The translations under genes and the position numbers were made by a program. From NCBI RefSeq assembly GCF_900162665.1, contig NZ_LT727813.1:1044603-1108602 (forward strand): a DNA stretch of 64,000 nt. The letters are read 5' to 3'. This document shows, piece after piece, positions 1 through 8,626 of the stretch. The first letter of the stretch is position 1, and each line of letters starts with the position of its first letter. The stretch is from Oceanobacillus sojae. Its GTDB lineage: Bacteria > Bacillota > Bacilli > Bacillales > Amphibacillaceae. The notes below the pieces were generated by a model. It made no database searches. It was not told the origin of the DNA and saw only the letters and a program-made list of their open reading frames with translations.

Positions 1-104
1 AGGAGCTGCCTGTTTAATTATCATAATAGAAGAAAGCAATCACAATACAGCAGAGCACTTCCATGGTAAGGAAAAGGCCATATAATTATTTATATGAAAT
101 TACT
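1..104. other. Window edge, no supported gene
   Basis: All frames here are short and none has a ribosome binding site. In B. subtilis the neighbour of kbaA is pdaB, so the missing flank may hold that gene, but nothing in these bases proves it. Confidence 0.3.
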
Positions 105-758
105 TTACGCTTTTTTAGTTGAATTTTTTTTAGATTTTGATACAGATGTTTGCCCTTTTTCAGGTTTTTTTTCCACGAAGGGCAACCGGTGAAGTGTTAA
201 GATCTGATAAGTATTACACACCAATAATGGTACAACCATCAACCAGGCATAATCTATACTGTCCACCATTAACCCGGGAACCCATTCGACCGTTGTAAAA
301 ACAATCATGAAAAAAAGTGCAGGAACAAAAGCTGTCGAATTGGTTTCTTTTGCTTTCACTTTTGCAACAACCCATCCGATCACCAGCATCGCTGCAGCAA
401 TCAGTATAAACCAATATATTGCTGCCTCTCCCTCCGCAGCACGATATGGGAAGTAAATAAGATCAAATAAAACAAAGACCACCAGACCAATCTGTACTGT
501 TGACCAATATCCTTTAAATAAATTCAGCCCCATCCGGTTTACAAATAAATATGCAAAAAAACCAGTCATACTTACTGCCGCAAATGTAAGACCAAGCGCC
601 AAGAAGAATAGAAATACCCCGAGTAACTCCAACGCATCAAATGGAGACATATATGTAAGATATTCCTCCGGCCGTATAAAAAAGCTTGCAACCAGTCCGG
701 CAAGCCCTCCAAACCAGAATGCTTTCCAAAAGAAATTAACTAATATTCTTGTGTTCAA
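105..758 (-). CDS. kbaA: KinB-signalling pathway activation protein KbaA
   Basis: Polytopic membrane protein of 217 residues with about six hydrophobic segments and a Lys/Ser-rich cytoplasmic tail. In B. subtilis KbaA promotes signalling from the sporulation kinase KinB to the phosphorelay. The gene order kbaA-gerD-salA-cwlD matches B. subtilis and supports the call more strongly than any single motif. The frame is open to an upstream ATG at 854, but a perfect AGGAGGTG lies a few bases before a TTG at 758, and translation from that TTG gives the usual family length of about 200 residues. A TTG start is therefore preferred. The tail after residue 190 is basic and probably disordered. Confidence 0.85.
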   Translation of the reverse strand: MNTRILVNFFWKAFWFGGLAGLVASFFIRPEEYLTYMSPFDALELLGVFLFFLALGLTFAAVSMTGFFAYLFVNRMGLNLFKGYWSTVQIGLVVFVLFDLIYFPYRAAEGEAAIYWFILIAAAMLVIGWVVAKVKAKETNSTAFVPALFFMIVFTTVEWVPGLMVDSIDYAWLMVVPLLVCNTYQILTLHRLPFVEKKPEKGQTSVSKSKKNSTKKA

Positions 759-1026
759 TTTTTCACCTCCTAAAGAAGTAACCACTCGTATTTTATCATG
801 AAGTGTCCTATTTTTCTTCATTGCTTGTGTATATTTTGTTAAATTATCAAACATATTAAGGGTATATAGATTATGTTTTCATCCTGGGTCTTATGATCAA
901 AAACTTGTACCGTACTTTATTGCTGCGCGGGGGCTGAAAACTAAAACAGCTATATGCCGGGCCAGAGAATACATGCATAAAAAAAAGATTTTTACTTTCT
1001 TATTCCATAAAGAAAGGGGAATATTT

Positions 1027-1641
1027 ATGAAACGTCGCCTATCCATTATCATCCTGATTTTATCCATATTTTTCATCTCTGCTTGTGCAAACAATGACGA
1101 GTCTCATGAAGCAGAATACGAAACCACAAAAAAGATGGTCGTTGATATTTTGCAAACGGAGGAAGGTAAAGAAGCATTAAAGGATTTACTAGCTGATAAA
1201 GAATTACAGGAGCTTTTAGTTATAGAATCTGATGAAGTAAAAGAAACTGTAACAAAGGCTATATCGTCTGAAGAAAGTAAAGAGAATTGGAAGAAGATGT
1301 TCCAAGACCCTGAATTCATACAAACGTATGCGAAATCCATCTCCGGTGAGCAAAAAAATCTTATGAAGGATCTCATGCATGACAGTCAATTTCAGGAACA
1401 AATGATTGAAATATTGAAAAATCCTGAGGTTGATAAGCAGATGCTTTCTATTTTGACAAGCCAGGCATTTCGTGCTCATTTGGAAAAAACTATACAAGAA
1501 ACAATGCAATCTCCATTATTCCAGGAAAAGATAAATAAAGCTATACAAGAAGCTGCCAAGAAAGATTCATCCGGCGGCAGTGAGGAAAGTAATCAAAACT
1601 CATCTGACAGCGAGGAAAATAGTGACGATTCATCCAGTTAG
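1027..1641 (+). CDS. gerD: Spore germination lipoprotein GerD
   Basis: Lipoprotein of 204 residues needed in Bacillus for nutrient germination; it acts at the inner spore membrane and clusters the Ger receptors. The N-terminus is MKRRLS, a hydrophobic stretch and the lipobox ISAC, so the mature protein starts at the Cys near residue 20. The body is an acidic and basic helical rod rich in Glu, Lys and Gln, and the last 25 residues are a Ser/Asn/Glu tail. The frame is open from 973, but AAGGGGA at 1014-1020 lies six bases before the ATG at 1027 and the signal peptide begins there. It is divergent from kbaA and convergent with salA, as in B. subtilis. Confidence 0.92.
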   Translation: MKRRLSIIILILSIFFISACANNDESHEAEYETTKKMVVDILQTEEGKEALKDLLADKELQELLVIESDEVKETVTKAISSEESKENWKKMFQDPEFIQTYAKSISGEQKNLMKDLMHDSQFQEQMIEILKNPEVDKQMLSILTSQAFRAHLEKTIQETMQSPLFQEKINKAIQEAAKKDSSGGSEESNQNSSDSEENSDDSSS

Positions 1642-1690
1642 CTGATACTTGAATGAACTTTCCTGCATATGTTTTTCCCTGTAGAACACG

Positions 1691-1734
1691 AAAAAGATAG
1701 GACGCTGCTGTCAAAACAAGTGTCCTATCTTTTT
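1691..1734. terminator. Bidirectional terminator between gerD and salA
   Basis: Inverted repeat AAAAAGATAGGAC (1691-1703) and GTCCTATCTTTTT (1722-1734), perfect over 13 bp, with T-runs on both strands. It can end both gerD (+) and salA (-). Confidence 0.9.
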
Positions 1735-1739
1735 CTATC

Positions 1740-2798
1740 TTATTCCTCTAATTTCGCAATAATTTTTGCGGCAATCTTATGATATTCTTTTCCATTAGGA
1801 TGATCTTCCTGGTAAACAGATGGAGCAAATTCATCCTCTTCTTCATACGGCTGTCGGAGCGACAACTGGCCAAGAACTTTTGTTTTCAGCACATCAGCAA
1901 GCTTTTTGCCGCCGCCTTTTCCGAAAACATATTCCTTCTCACCTGTTTTCTTACTTTCAAAGTACGCCATATTTTCCACAACACCAAGAATTTCATGGTC
2001 TGTTTTCAAAGCCATTTGTCCGGCACGTGCCGCTACAAAAGCTGCTGTCGGATGCGGCGTAGTAACAATAACCTCTTTACAAGATGGTAAGAGCTCATGG
2101 ACATCCATTGCAATATCCCCTGTTCCAGGTGGTAAATCAAGCAGTAGATAATCTAATTCTCCCCACTCCACTTCAGTGAAGAAGCTGTTTAACATCTTGC
2201 CGAGCATTGGACCACGCCAGATAATTGGTGAGTTATCTTCCACAAAAAAGCCCATAGAGACCACCTTGACACCAAAGCGCTCAACAGGAATTATCTTTTC
2301 CCCGCGCACAACCGGTCTTTCTTCTATGCCCATCATATCCGGTACACTAAAGCCGTAAATATCCGCATCGATAATTCCTACTTTTTTACCTAAACGCATC
2401 AGGGAAACCGCCAAGTTAACGGTTACAGTTGACTTACCAACTCCTCCTTTACCGCTTGCTACAGCAATAAATTGCGTATTGGAAGCTCCACTGATCAACG
2501 TTTCTTCTTTTGCTTTTTCCGCTTCAGATTGATATTTCTTTACCGTTTCTTCTGGAAGCTGTTCAAATCGCAATCCTACTGTATTCGCACCATTACGCTT
2601 CAAAATACCTACAACCTCTTGCTGCAACTGCATTTGCTCGCCAGTATTCATTTTGGAAATTCCAATTTTCACACTGACATGTTTTTTCTCTTCCTTAATC
2701 GTAACGGATTTAATAGCATCTAATTCCTCTAAGCTTCTATGTAAAAAAGGATCATTTACAGAGCTAAGTAACTCTATAACCTCTTCTTGTGTTAACAT
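1740..2798 (-). CDS. salA: Mrp/NBP35-family P-loop ATPase SalA
   Basis: ATPase of 352 residues. An N-terminal MIP18/DUF59-like domain (about 1-75) is followed by a ParA/MinD-like NTPase domain with the deviant Walker A GKGGVGKST at 116-124, the Asp motif IIDADIYGFS and DLPPGTGD. B. subtilis SalA is a repressor of scoC and so raises exoprotease production; other family members carry iron-sulfur clusters. The carrier Cys pair (CxxC) near the C-terminus of Mrp proteins is not present here. The gene sits between gerD and cwlD as in B. subtilis. The ATG at 2798 follows a GGATGGTG-type site. The upstream region holds the 149-bp repeats described separately. Confidence 0.9.
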   Translation of the reverse strand: MLTQEEVIELLSSVNDPFLHRSLEELDAIKSVTIKEEKKHVSVKIGISKMNTGEQMQLQQEVVGILKRNGANTVGLRFEQLPEETVKKYQSEAEKAKEETLISGASNTQFIAVASGKGGVGKSTVTVNLAVSLMRLGKKVGIIDADIYGFSVPDMMGIEERPVVRGEKIIPVERFGVKVVSMGFFVEDNSPIIWRGPMLGKMLNSFFTEVEWGELDYLLLDLPPGTGDIAMDVHELLPSCKEVIVTTPHPTAAFVAARAGQMALKTDHEILGVVENMAYFESKKTGEKEYVFGKGGGKKLADVLKTKVLGQLSLRQPYEEEDEFAPSVYQEDHPNGKEYHKIAAKIIAKLEE

Positions 2799-2834
2799 GT
2801 CTTCACCATCCTTATATGAATCTGTCCATGAGCT

Positions 2835-2863
2835 AGTATAACATAAAACGAAACTTCATTCAG
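2835..2863 (-). promoter_or_regulatory. Candidate extended -10 promoter for salA
   Basis: On the minus strand an extended -10, TGTTATACT, covers 2835-2843. A -35 placed 17 bp upstream would be the weak CTGAAT at 2858-2863, which lies inside the hairpin arm of the nearest repeat unit. The promoter would thus begin where the repeat array ends. Confidence 0.5.
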
Positions 2864-3205
2864 TTGGTTTGCTCTTCAACCAGCTGAATGTTAGATGAGT
2901 GAATCAGGAGATGTAGGGGCCGTTTTTCTCCACTCTTCTTATCATTTCTTCTCCCTTTCCTTCTGGAGAAATTACGGACACTCATGCTGTGATAAAACGA
3001 AACTTCATTCAGTTGGTTTGCTCTTCAACCAGCTGAATGTTAGATGAGTGAATCAGGAGATGCAGGGGCCGTTTTTCTCCACTCTTCTTATCATTTCTTC
3101 TCCCTTTCCTTCTGGAGAAATTGCGGACACTCATGCTGTGATAAAACGAAACTTCATTCAGTCGGTTTGCTCTTCAACCGGCTGAATGTTAGATGAGTGA
3201 ATCAG
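2843..3205. repeat. 149-bp structured tandem repeat, two full copies and a partial third
   Basis: Unit 1 covers 2843-2991, unit 2 covers 2992-3140, and the partial unit 3 covers 3141-3205. Units 1 and 2 differ at only a few positions. Each has a hairpin with 13-nt arms (2857-2869 with 2878-2890 in unit 1). In unit 3 a T-A pair of the stem is replaced by C-G, at 3163 and 3180, which keeps the pairing. Each full unit also has nested arms ATGAGTG/CACTCAT and TTTCTCC/GGAGAAA. Read on the minus strand, each full unit contains GGGAG, five bases, then a 13-codon ORF (MIRRVEKNGPYIS, with C for Y in unit 2), and then the hairpin. The array fills most of the gap between cwlD and salA. Confidence 0.9.
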
Positions 3206-3242
3206 AAGACTTTGGGCAATATTTGAAAAATGTATAGCTTAA

Positions 3243-3279
3243 ACAAATAAAGAGGCTTCGTATCAGCCTCTTTATTTGT
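3243..3279. terminator. Bidirectional terminator downstream of cwlD
   Basis: Perfect 14-bp inverted repeat ACAAATAAAGAGGC (3243-3256) and GCCTCTTTATTTGT (3266-3279) with a 9-nt loop. It separates cwlD transcription from the repeat array and salA. Confidence 0.88.
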
Positions 3280-3325
3280 AGACTTATTAAAAAATGCCGT
3301 TGTTTTAATACACAAAGCTGGTGTC

Positions 3326-4054
3326 TCACTCACTCTCTTCTACAGGTATTTCTTCCGTAGCATACCGCAAAATTCCTTCATAAATGCTGGCTGCCATTTG
3401 CCGTTGATACGCTTCATCCTTTAATTGCTCACGTTCTGTCTCATTTGATAAAAACCCGATTTCCACTAATGCCCCGGGTACTTCTGCATGCTTTAACAAA
3501 TACATGTGATCAATAGCAAGCGGCTGTCTATCCGTATTTTCCAGATTACGGATAATTTCATCCTGAATCACCGTCGCCAGATGCTCTCCCTCTTCATATT
3601 TTGGATAATAGAAGGTCTGGGCACCGTGCCACTGACTGGAAGGCAACGCATTTAAATGGATGGAAATAAAGAATTCCGGCTCTTTCTCATGAATAAATGC
3701 TAATCGGTTCCGTATATCCTCCGACTTCCGGTTAGCCAGACCGCTTGTCCCTTCAGCAGCCAAATCAACATCCTCATCGCGAGTTAAATAAACAATCGCG
3801 CCGTGCTGCATAAGATAGGATTGGACCATTTTGGAAACTGACAGTGCAATATCTTTTTCCACGGTGCCATCTGAACCCACGGCTCCTCCGTCGGGACCGC
3901 CGTGTCCAGGGTCAATCACAATAACTTTTCCGTTTAATGGCAATGACCAGGCGGAATTAGAAGAATTAATTGCTTCCCTTGTGGGATACTGTAATAAGAA
4001 TATAAGTAAGAATAAACCGAGAAACCAAAAAGCCAGCTTCTTCTTTTTTGACAT
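3326..4054 (-). CDS. cwlD: N-acetylmuramoyl-L-alanine amidase CwlD
   Basis: Zinc amidase of the Amidase_3 family, 242 residues. CwlD removes the peptide side chain from muramic acid so that muramic-delta-lactam can form in the spore cortex. A single N-terminal membrane anchor (about 8-22) is followed by the catalytic domain. The zinc ligands are visible as DPGHGGPDGG (His51), the Glu in VEKDIAL, and the His in FISIHLNAL; the catalytic Glu lies in VEIGFLSNE. The length and position beside salA match the B. subtilis gene. A strong terminator follows. Confidence 0.93.
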   Translation of the reverse strand: MSKKKKLAFWFLGLFLLIFLLQYPTREAINSSNSAWSLPLNGKVIVIDPGHGGPDGGAVGSDGTVEKDIALSVSKMVQSYLMQHGAIVYLTRDEDVDLAAEGTSGLANRKSEDIRNRLAFIHEKEPEFFISIHLNALPSSQWHGAQTFYYPKYEEGEHLATVIQDEIIRNLENTDRQPLAIDHMYLLKHAEVPGALVEIGFLSNETEREQLKDEAYQRQMAASIYEGILRYATEEIPVEESE

Positions 4055-4327
4055 ATCGCTTCGTTCCTTTCTGGCATGAATTTGTAGTGCCTACCGCAAT
4101 TGGAAATGGAAACAGTCTTTTAAAGAATATCGTTATTTCAATACTGTTTGATACAGCATGTACAACTCTATAAAAATTAAACAGCAAACTCCTTTTATTT
4201 AAAATTTATGGGCTTATTGCCAGGTTTATGACTTATCTTTTCTGGTATGCTAAAATAAAAATAAATGTTTTAAACTGTTCCTCATGTGATATTGTATATA
4301 TAGGAATAATGATTCGGAGGTATAATT

Positions 4328-4759
4328 ATGGCTAATTGGATATTAATTTTATTAGGTATCGGAGCTATTCTGATTGGAATTGGGTTACTGGCGGTGGCCG
4401 GTTTTCTATTCCTGAAGCTTGGTGGAGCCGGTAAGCTCATCGCCAGCGCTCAAAAAACTACGGATCAGTTACCGGAGCAGGTAGAAGGAATTACCTCGCA
4501 AATAGCGGATGTCCTTAAAACAGGTAACAAAACATTGCAGCAGGTCAATCAACAAATTAAGGAATTATCTCCTTTATTCTACTTAGTTGGCGATGCTGGA
4601 CGAGCTACACATAATATGACATCATCCGTACTTAAAACAGCAAATCAATTACAGGAAAAAACAGAAGAAGCTGATTTGATAATAGCTAATAAAAATCTGC
4701 AAGGGATTTACGGGTTGGCAACGATCGGTTATTTCCTTGTAAAGCTGAATAAGAAATAA
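4328..4759 (+). CDS. DUF948-type membrane protein
   Basis: Protein of 143 residues with one N-terminal membrane segment rich in Gly, Ile and Leu (about 5-32), then an amphipathic helical region with the pattern QLPEQVEGI and a conserved block ELSPLFYLVGDAG. This architecture fits the DUF948 family (related to the general stress protein YtxG); molecular function is not known. It is preceded by CGGAGG seven bases before the ATG. It is a clear paralogue of the gene at 5032-5484, which shares QLPEQ, LSPLFY-VGD and the C-terminal GIYG/GVYG block, and the two are convergent around a shared terminator. Confidence 0.8.
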   Translation: MANWILILLGIGAILIGIGLLAVAGFLFLKLGGAGKLIASAQKTTDQLPEQVEGITSQIADVLKTGNKTLQQVNQQIKELSPLFYLVGDAGRATHNMTSSVLKTANQLQEKTEEADLIIANKNLQGIYGLATIGYFLVKLNKK

Positions 4760-4766
4760 TGTCATA

Positions 4767-4814
4767 AAATAAGAAATCCGCCTGGAATCTTGGTTCCAGG
4801 CGGATTTCTTATTT
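4767..4814. terminator. Bidirectional terminator between convergent DUF948 units
   Basis: Perfect 21-bp arms (4767-4787 and 4794-4814) around a 6-nt loop. The stem overlaps the last codons and stop of the minus-strand gene ending at 4809. Confidence 0.92.
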
Positions 4815-5042
4815 CTCTTCTGCAATTCTATTTTCAACTTCCTGCCGTATCTCCTGAAGCTCTGTTGACTTTTGAAAGCCGTCATGATAAAGACGCTGTT
4901 CGAAATCACGGAGACGGGTGAATAACGATGGATTTTCTTCTAAAGACCGCTTTTTTTTCACATAAGTGCCTGCTGTCCAGCCCAACGCCGCTCCAACAAC
5001 TGTAGTGGCAACAATTCCGGCTTTATATGCTTTACTGCTCAT
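4809..5042 (-). CDS. Small YtxH-like hypothetical protein
   Basis: Protein of 77 residues. It starts MSSKAYKAG, has one Gly/Ala-rich hydrophobic segment (about 8-27), then a charged helical region with many Glu, Gln and Arg. This resembles the small YtxH-like proteins that often accompany DUF948 genes, but no motif proves it. The start overlaps the upstream DUF948 gene by 11 bases, so the three minus-strand genes are probably translated as one operon. Confidence 0.6.
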   Translation of the reverse strand: MSSKAYKAGIVATTVVGAALGWTAGTYVKKKRSLEENPSLFTRLRDFEQRLYHDGFQKSTELQEIRQEVENRIAEEK

Positions 5043-5484
5043 GTGTATATGCCCGCTTCTCGCGTTTTAAATCTCTTTTTTTCTTTAACCAATAATAACC
5101 AAGGGCAACTCCACCATATACGCCGCCTAAGTTGTTTTTACCTGAAACTTCCTGACCAGCCTCTGTTTTTGTCTTCACAGAATTGGTTACATCTACTAAG
5201 GAAGAAGAAAGCTTTCTTGTAGCATTTCCAACATCGCCAACAATATAAAATAAGGGGCTTAATTGCTCCATCTTATCATTTATATCTGCTAAAGCCTGAT
5301 TACTTTCATGAATGATACTCGTTGTCTCTTTTAAAATACCATCCATTTGTTCCGGTAATTGCTGAACTGTCTTGTCAACGCCGCTTAACACACTTGCTAA
5401 GTTATTTAATAAATGACCAATAAAAATAGCTAAAATAATACATGCGACTCCAATAATAATGACGCCAATCCCTATCAATGTCAT
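5032..5484 (-). CDS. DUF948-type membrane protein
   Basis: Protein of 150 residues with one N-terminal membrane helix (about 2-28), a heptad-like central region and a C-terminal basic tail. The blocks QQLPEQMDGI and EQLSPLFYIVGDVG match the paralogue at 4328-4759. GGGAGGAAG lies a few bases before the ATG. The start codon overlaps the stop of the next upstream gene by four bases, which indicates translational coupling. The family function is unknown; an envelope or stress role is plausible from related Bacillus genes. Confidence 0.8.
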   Translation of the reverse strand: MTLIGIGVIIIGVACIILAIFIGHLLNNLASVLSGVDKTVQQLPEQMDGILKETTSIIHESNQALADINDKMEQLSPLFYIVGDVGNATRKLSSSLVDVTNSVKTKTEAGQEVSGKNNLGGVYGGVALGYYWLKKKRDLKREKRAYTHEQ

Positions 5485-5927
5485 TTTACTTCCTCCCTCT
5501 GCTGATTGACTTTATTCATTTTACTTGCCTGATAGCTCTTATAAATTTGTATCGCTGCTTCGCTCCATGTGATACCTTTCATCGCCAGATTTAATTTTTC
5601 TTCGAGTTTAGCATCATCCAATGCCTGCCGCTTCACCTTATAAGCATCGTTTAAGCTCTGAACAGAAGTACCAACATCCTCTAAAGATCCGAAGACACTG
5701 TCTGTCGCCTGCAGCTTCTCATGCGTATCATCAATTAAATGATTCACCTCTTGTAAGGATGTCGAAATTTCAGGTGTAATATGGTTCATTTCCTCTTCCA
5801 TTTTTACAACGGATCTGCCGAGCGAACGAATATTATAGGAAAGCCGATTTAATGTAAATGCTATATAACAGCAAACGACAGCGAACGCGATAGCAATAAG
5901 TAAAAGTCCTACGGAAATAATAGGCAT
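5481..5927 (-). CDS. DUF948-type membrane protein, first gene of operon
   Basis: Protein of 148 residues with an N-terminal membrane segment (about 5-25) and a long coiled-coil-prone region (about 30-110) with a DUF948-like pattern (LSYNIRSLGRSVVKMEEEM). It is more divergent from the other two than they are from each other. AAGGAGGGG precedes the ATG at 5927. It heads a three-gene operon (5927 to 4809) with two overlapping gene junctions. No enzyme motif is present. Confidence 0.75.
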   Translation of the reverse strand: MPIISVGLLLIAIAFAVVCCYIAFTLNRLSYNIRSLGRSVVKMEEEMNHITPEISTSLQEVNHLIDDTHEKLQATDSVFGSLEDVGTSVQSLNDAYKVKRQALDDAKLEEKLNLAMKGITWSEAAIQIYKSYQASKMNKVNQQREEVK

Positions 5928-6328
5928 ATGTAAAAATCCCCTCCTTATTTCATTGCATGTTCAAAAGGATAAAATAAACTTGCTTTTTTCTCGGGCATTT
6001 ACCCTCATTTATTTTATACATCCATTTTTAACCGGTCTTTTTGAACAGCCTTTATAGTCAATATTATACCACCTGTGAAAATAAATAAAACGTTTCTTCT
6101 CTATAATATTAGAAAAACGCAGCCAGGTCCTGATATCAGGAAATCAAGTTCGGTGTACAAACAACCATTTCATCATATCTCCTGTTTGCCAAGGTTATAT
6201 CCTTCCATTTTCGGGTATACAGTTCATATACCGTATCTTTTCCTAAACTTTATAAATATATTTATTCCATTTTACAGGGAATAGCTCTAAAATGGAAAAG
6301 GTATAAAATTTTATCATTGGAGGCGACT
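5928..6328. other. Intergenic region with two inverted repeats
   Basis: No gene is supported. Two inverted repeats lie upstream of the YihY-family gene: GGTATA/TATACC at 6214-6232, and TTCCATTTTA (6265-6274) with TAAAATGGAA (6288-6297). The second lies 31 bases before the start codon and could be an operator or a 5' UTR hairpin. Confidence 0.5.
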
Positions 6329-7186
6329 ATGGATATAAAACAATTTGGCAAAGATTTTATGAAACGTTTTTCTGAGAATAATACGACACTGCTTGCAGCT
6401 GCACTTGCTTATTATTTTCTATTAGCCGTCTTCCCGCTTCTTATCGTTGGCTTTGCAATTATTCCCTATTTTAACATAAGCCCGGATGACGCTGTTGGAT
6501 TTATTGGATCCATTTTACCGCAAGGGCTCGCGTCAACCTTTGAAGAAAATATTATCAATCTGGTGGAAACGCCCCGTGGAGGATTGTTAACCGTGGGGAT
6601 TTTAGGTACCATCTGGTCGGCGTCAAATGGAATTAATGCATTTATTCAAGCATCCAACCAGGCATTTGAAGTGGAAGAGACAAGACCGTTCATTAAGGTC
6701 CGTGGAACAGCTGTCCTGTTGACTATCGGATTACTTTTAGCAGCAATTTCCTCTATCACCCTGCTTGTTTTTGGTGACGTTATTGTTAATTTCTTAATCT
6801 CCTTTGTCGGGATCAGCGAGGGAACAGGGCTGATTCTGCAAATATCACGTTTAATTATGGTAATTGTGATTGTTACCGTTATTTTGCTTGGATTGTATCG
6901 TTTTGCTCCAAATAAGCGTCTTCCTTTCAAGCATATTCTGCCCGGTACATTAACCGCAAGTATTCTATGGTTAGTAAGCTCATTTGCTTTTTCCATTTAT
7001 GTATCTAATTTTGGCAACTATTCAGCTACTTATGGAAGTCTCGGAGGAATTATCATCCTGATGATCTGGTTCTTCTTAACAGGTGTTATCCTCTTGGTCG
7101 GAGCATTGCTGAATAGTATGTATCATCAGAAGAAAATAGATGATTCCACGGAAGCTAGAGAAGAAACTGCAGCCGGTAAGGAATAA
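6329..7186 (+). CDS. YihY/BrkB-family inner membrane protein
   Basis: Polytopic membrane protein of 285 residues with about six membrane segments and the family signature LAAALAYYFLLAVFPLL near the N-terminus, followed by WSASNGINAFIQASNQAF and YGSLGGIIILMIWFFLTG. It belongs to the YihY/virulence factor BrkB family (UPF0761); despite the historical RNase BN annotation it has no nuclease motif, and its transport role is unproved. The frame can be read from a TTG at 6317, but GGAGG at 6319-6323 sits five bases before the ATG at 6329. The C-terminus is charged. Confidence 0.88.
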   Translation: MDIKQFGKDFMKRFSENNTTLLAAALAYYFLLAVFPLLIVGFAIIPYFNISPDDAVGFIGSILPQGLASTFEENIINLVETPRGGLLTVGILGTIWSASNGINAFIQASNQAFEVEETRPFIKVRGTAVLLTIGLLLAAISSITLLVFGDVIVNFLISFVGISEGTGLILQISRLIMVIVIVTVILLGLYRFAPNKRLPFKHILPGTLTASILWLVSSFAFSIYVSNFGNYSATYGSLGGIIILMIWFFLTGVILLVGALLNSMYHQKKIDDSTEAREETAAGKE

Positions 7187-7193
7187 TAATAAA

Positions 7194-7230
7194 CAAAGCC
7201 CTGTCTTGTTATAATGAAGTCAGGGCTTTG
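7194..7230 (+). terminator. Terminator of the YihY-family gene
   Basis: CAAAGCCCTG (7194-7203) pairs with CAGGGCTTTG (7221-7230), followed by CTTTTATTTT. Confidence 0.85.
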
Positions 7231-7261
7231 CTTTTATTTTCAGAAATATTTCTGCGTCTCT

Positions 7262-8437
7262 CTAGAAAAAGTCGGCCAGGTACGGATGCTGTTTTTTAGG
7301 TAAATACGCATCCAGCTTTAGTATCTTATCCAAGTCACCAGAAATAAACGCTTGCTGATATAGCTGCTCCAGCGTTATTTTCCCTAATAAAAGCATTGCT
7401 AATTGTTGGATAGTCAACGATGCAGTCAAATTCTGTTCTGCCGGATTTTCTGTTTTTTCTATGTGGTGTATTCCATTTTGAAAATGAATCTGATAAAAAC
7501 CGCTATTTTCCTCACAAATTTCATCTATCACTTTAATGGTGTAAGCCTCTTCGCTGTCTCCCTGCTTTAAAAATGGATAAACCTTCAGAAAAGCCTCTAC
7601 GTCTACAATTCTCGTCATAAAATATGGTTTTTGCTCTTGCTTCGCTCTTGGCTCTTCCATAAAAAGCGGAAGTAAATCATCGTCTGGAAGCGTCATATGT
7701 ACTTCCTTTGCCATAGAATCATGATTGGAAATAAACTGAAGCAGCCTTTTTTTGCTGTCTGGTGTAATCGCAACCCATTCATCAATATTCATCTTGCTAT
7801 CTTTTACTTTATAGCGTATGTAGCCGTCCGCATTACCCTTAGCATCATAACCAATTACTGTATTCAGCTCTTTCTTGTTGAAAATTTTATGCTCCCACCA
7901 ATGATCATCACGGACGAGCATTCCTGTATACTGTTTCGTGTATTCCTGATAAACTTCCTTTAAAACGGATTCTTCCCCTGTTTTCATACGTTGTACATAA
8001 CCAGTTATACCCTTAAACTTTGGTACGCGCTCCATTGGAATTGTAAACTGCATTTCATTGATTGTCATTTCCCAGCCGAATTTTCTGTAGAATGGAACAC
8101 TGAATGGTGCCAAGTAAGAAACAAGATAGCCTTCTTTCTTCATTTCACTAATAGCATGGATAAGCAGCTGACGAACAGCACCCTTCCTCCGATATTCAGG
8201 CCATGTGGCAACCGAAGAAATGCCCCCCGTTTTTATGACTTTTCCATGAATACGTGTTTTTAATGGAATAAGATGAACCTTGGCAGCCAGGCTTTCTCCC
8301 TCTAGCCAGCCCCAAACCGTTTCATGTTTTTTTGCTTCCTTTTTCTTTTCTATTTCTTCCGGTGCAAGTGTAAATTGAAAGGCAAAAGCGGATAACTCAT
8401 AAATTTCATCATTTGTGATTGGAATTTGTTTAATCAT
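7262..8437 (-). CDS. Eis-like GNAT N-acetyltransferase
   Basis: Protein of 391 residues with the two-domain layout of the Eis family: an N-terminal GNAT domain with the acetyl-CoA loop YRRKGAVRQLL (about residues 80-92), a second degenerate GNAT-like domain, and a C-terminal SCP2-like domain. Motifs include GGISSVATWPEYRRKG and FYRKFGWEM. Family members acetylate amines of varied substrates, including aminoglycosides in mycobacteria; the substrate here cannot be predicted. AAGGAGGA lies six bases before the ATG. It appears monocistronic. Confidence 0.85.
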   Translation of the reverse strand: MIKQIPITNDEIYELSAFAFQFTLAPEEIEKKKEAKKHETVWGWLEGESLAAKVHLIPLKTRIHGKVIKTGGISSVATWPEYRRKGAVRQLLIHAISEMKKEGYLVSYLAPFSVPFYRKFGWEMTINEMQFTIPMERVPKFKGITGYVQRMKTGEESVLKEVYQEYTKQYTGMLVRDDHWWEHKIFNKKELNTVIGYDAKGNADGYIRYKVKDSKMNIDEWVAITPDSKKRLLQFISNHDSMAKEVHMTLPDDDLLPLFMEEPRAKQEQKPYFMTRIVDVEAFLKVYPFLKQGDSEEAYTIKVIDEICEENSGFYQIHFQNGIHHIEKTENPAEQNLTASLTIQQLAMLLLGKITLEQLYQQAFISGDLDKILKLDAYLPKKQHPYLADFF

Positions 8438-8626
8438 AACAGTCCTCCTTATTTACAGATAAGCTGACTTACTTCTTCTGCTGCCGGCACAGGTCCATCG
8501 ATTTATCCCCCCTGAGATTTAGTTTATCTATAATCGGCAAAATATTCACTCCTTACCTCATGCAAATATATCACTGGACATCACTTTTTTCCAGGAAGGT
8601 ACATGAATCCTTAAGAAAGACCTTTT

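Noticed and set aside
973-1026. Longer GerD N-terminus
   Set aside because: The signal peptide and ribosome binding site fit the ATG at 1027; the 18 extra residues would precede the signal.
2843-3205. Tandem repeats as a CRISPR array
   Set aside because: Units are 149 bp, contiguous and nearly identical, with no unique spacers and no cas genes nearby.
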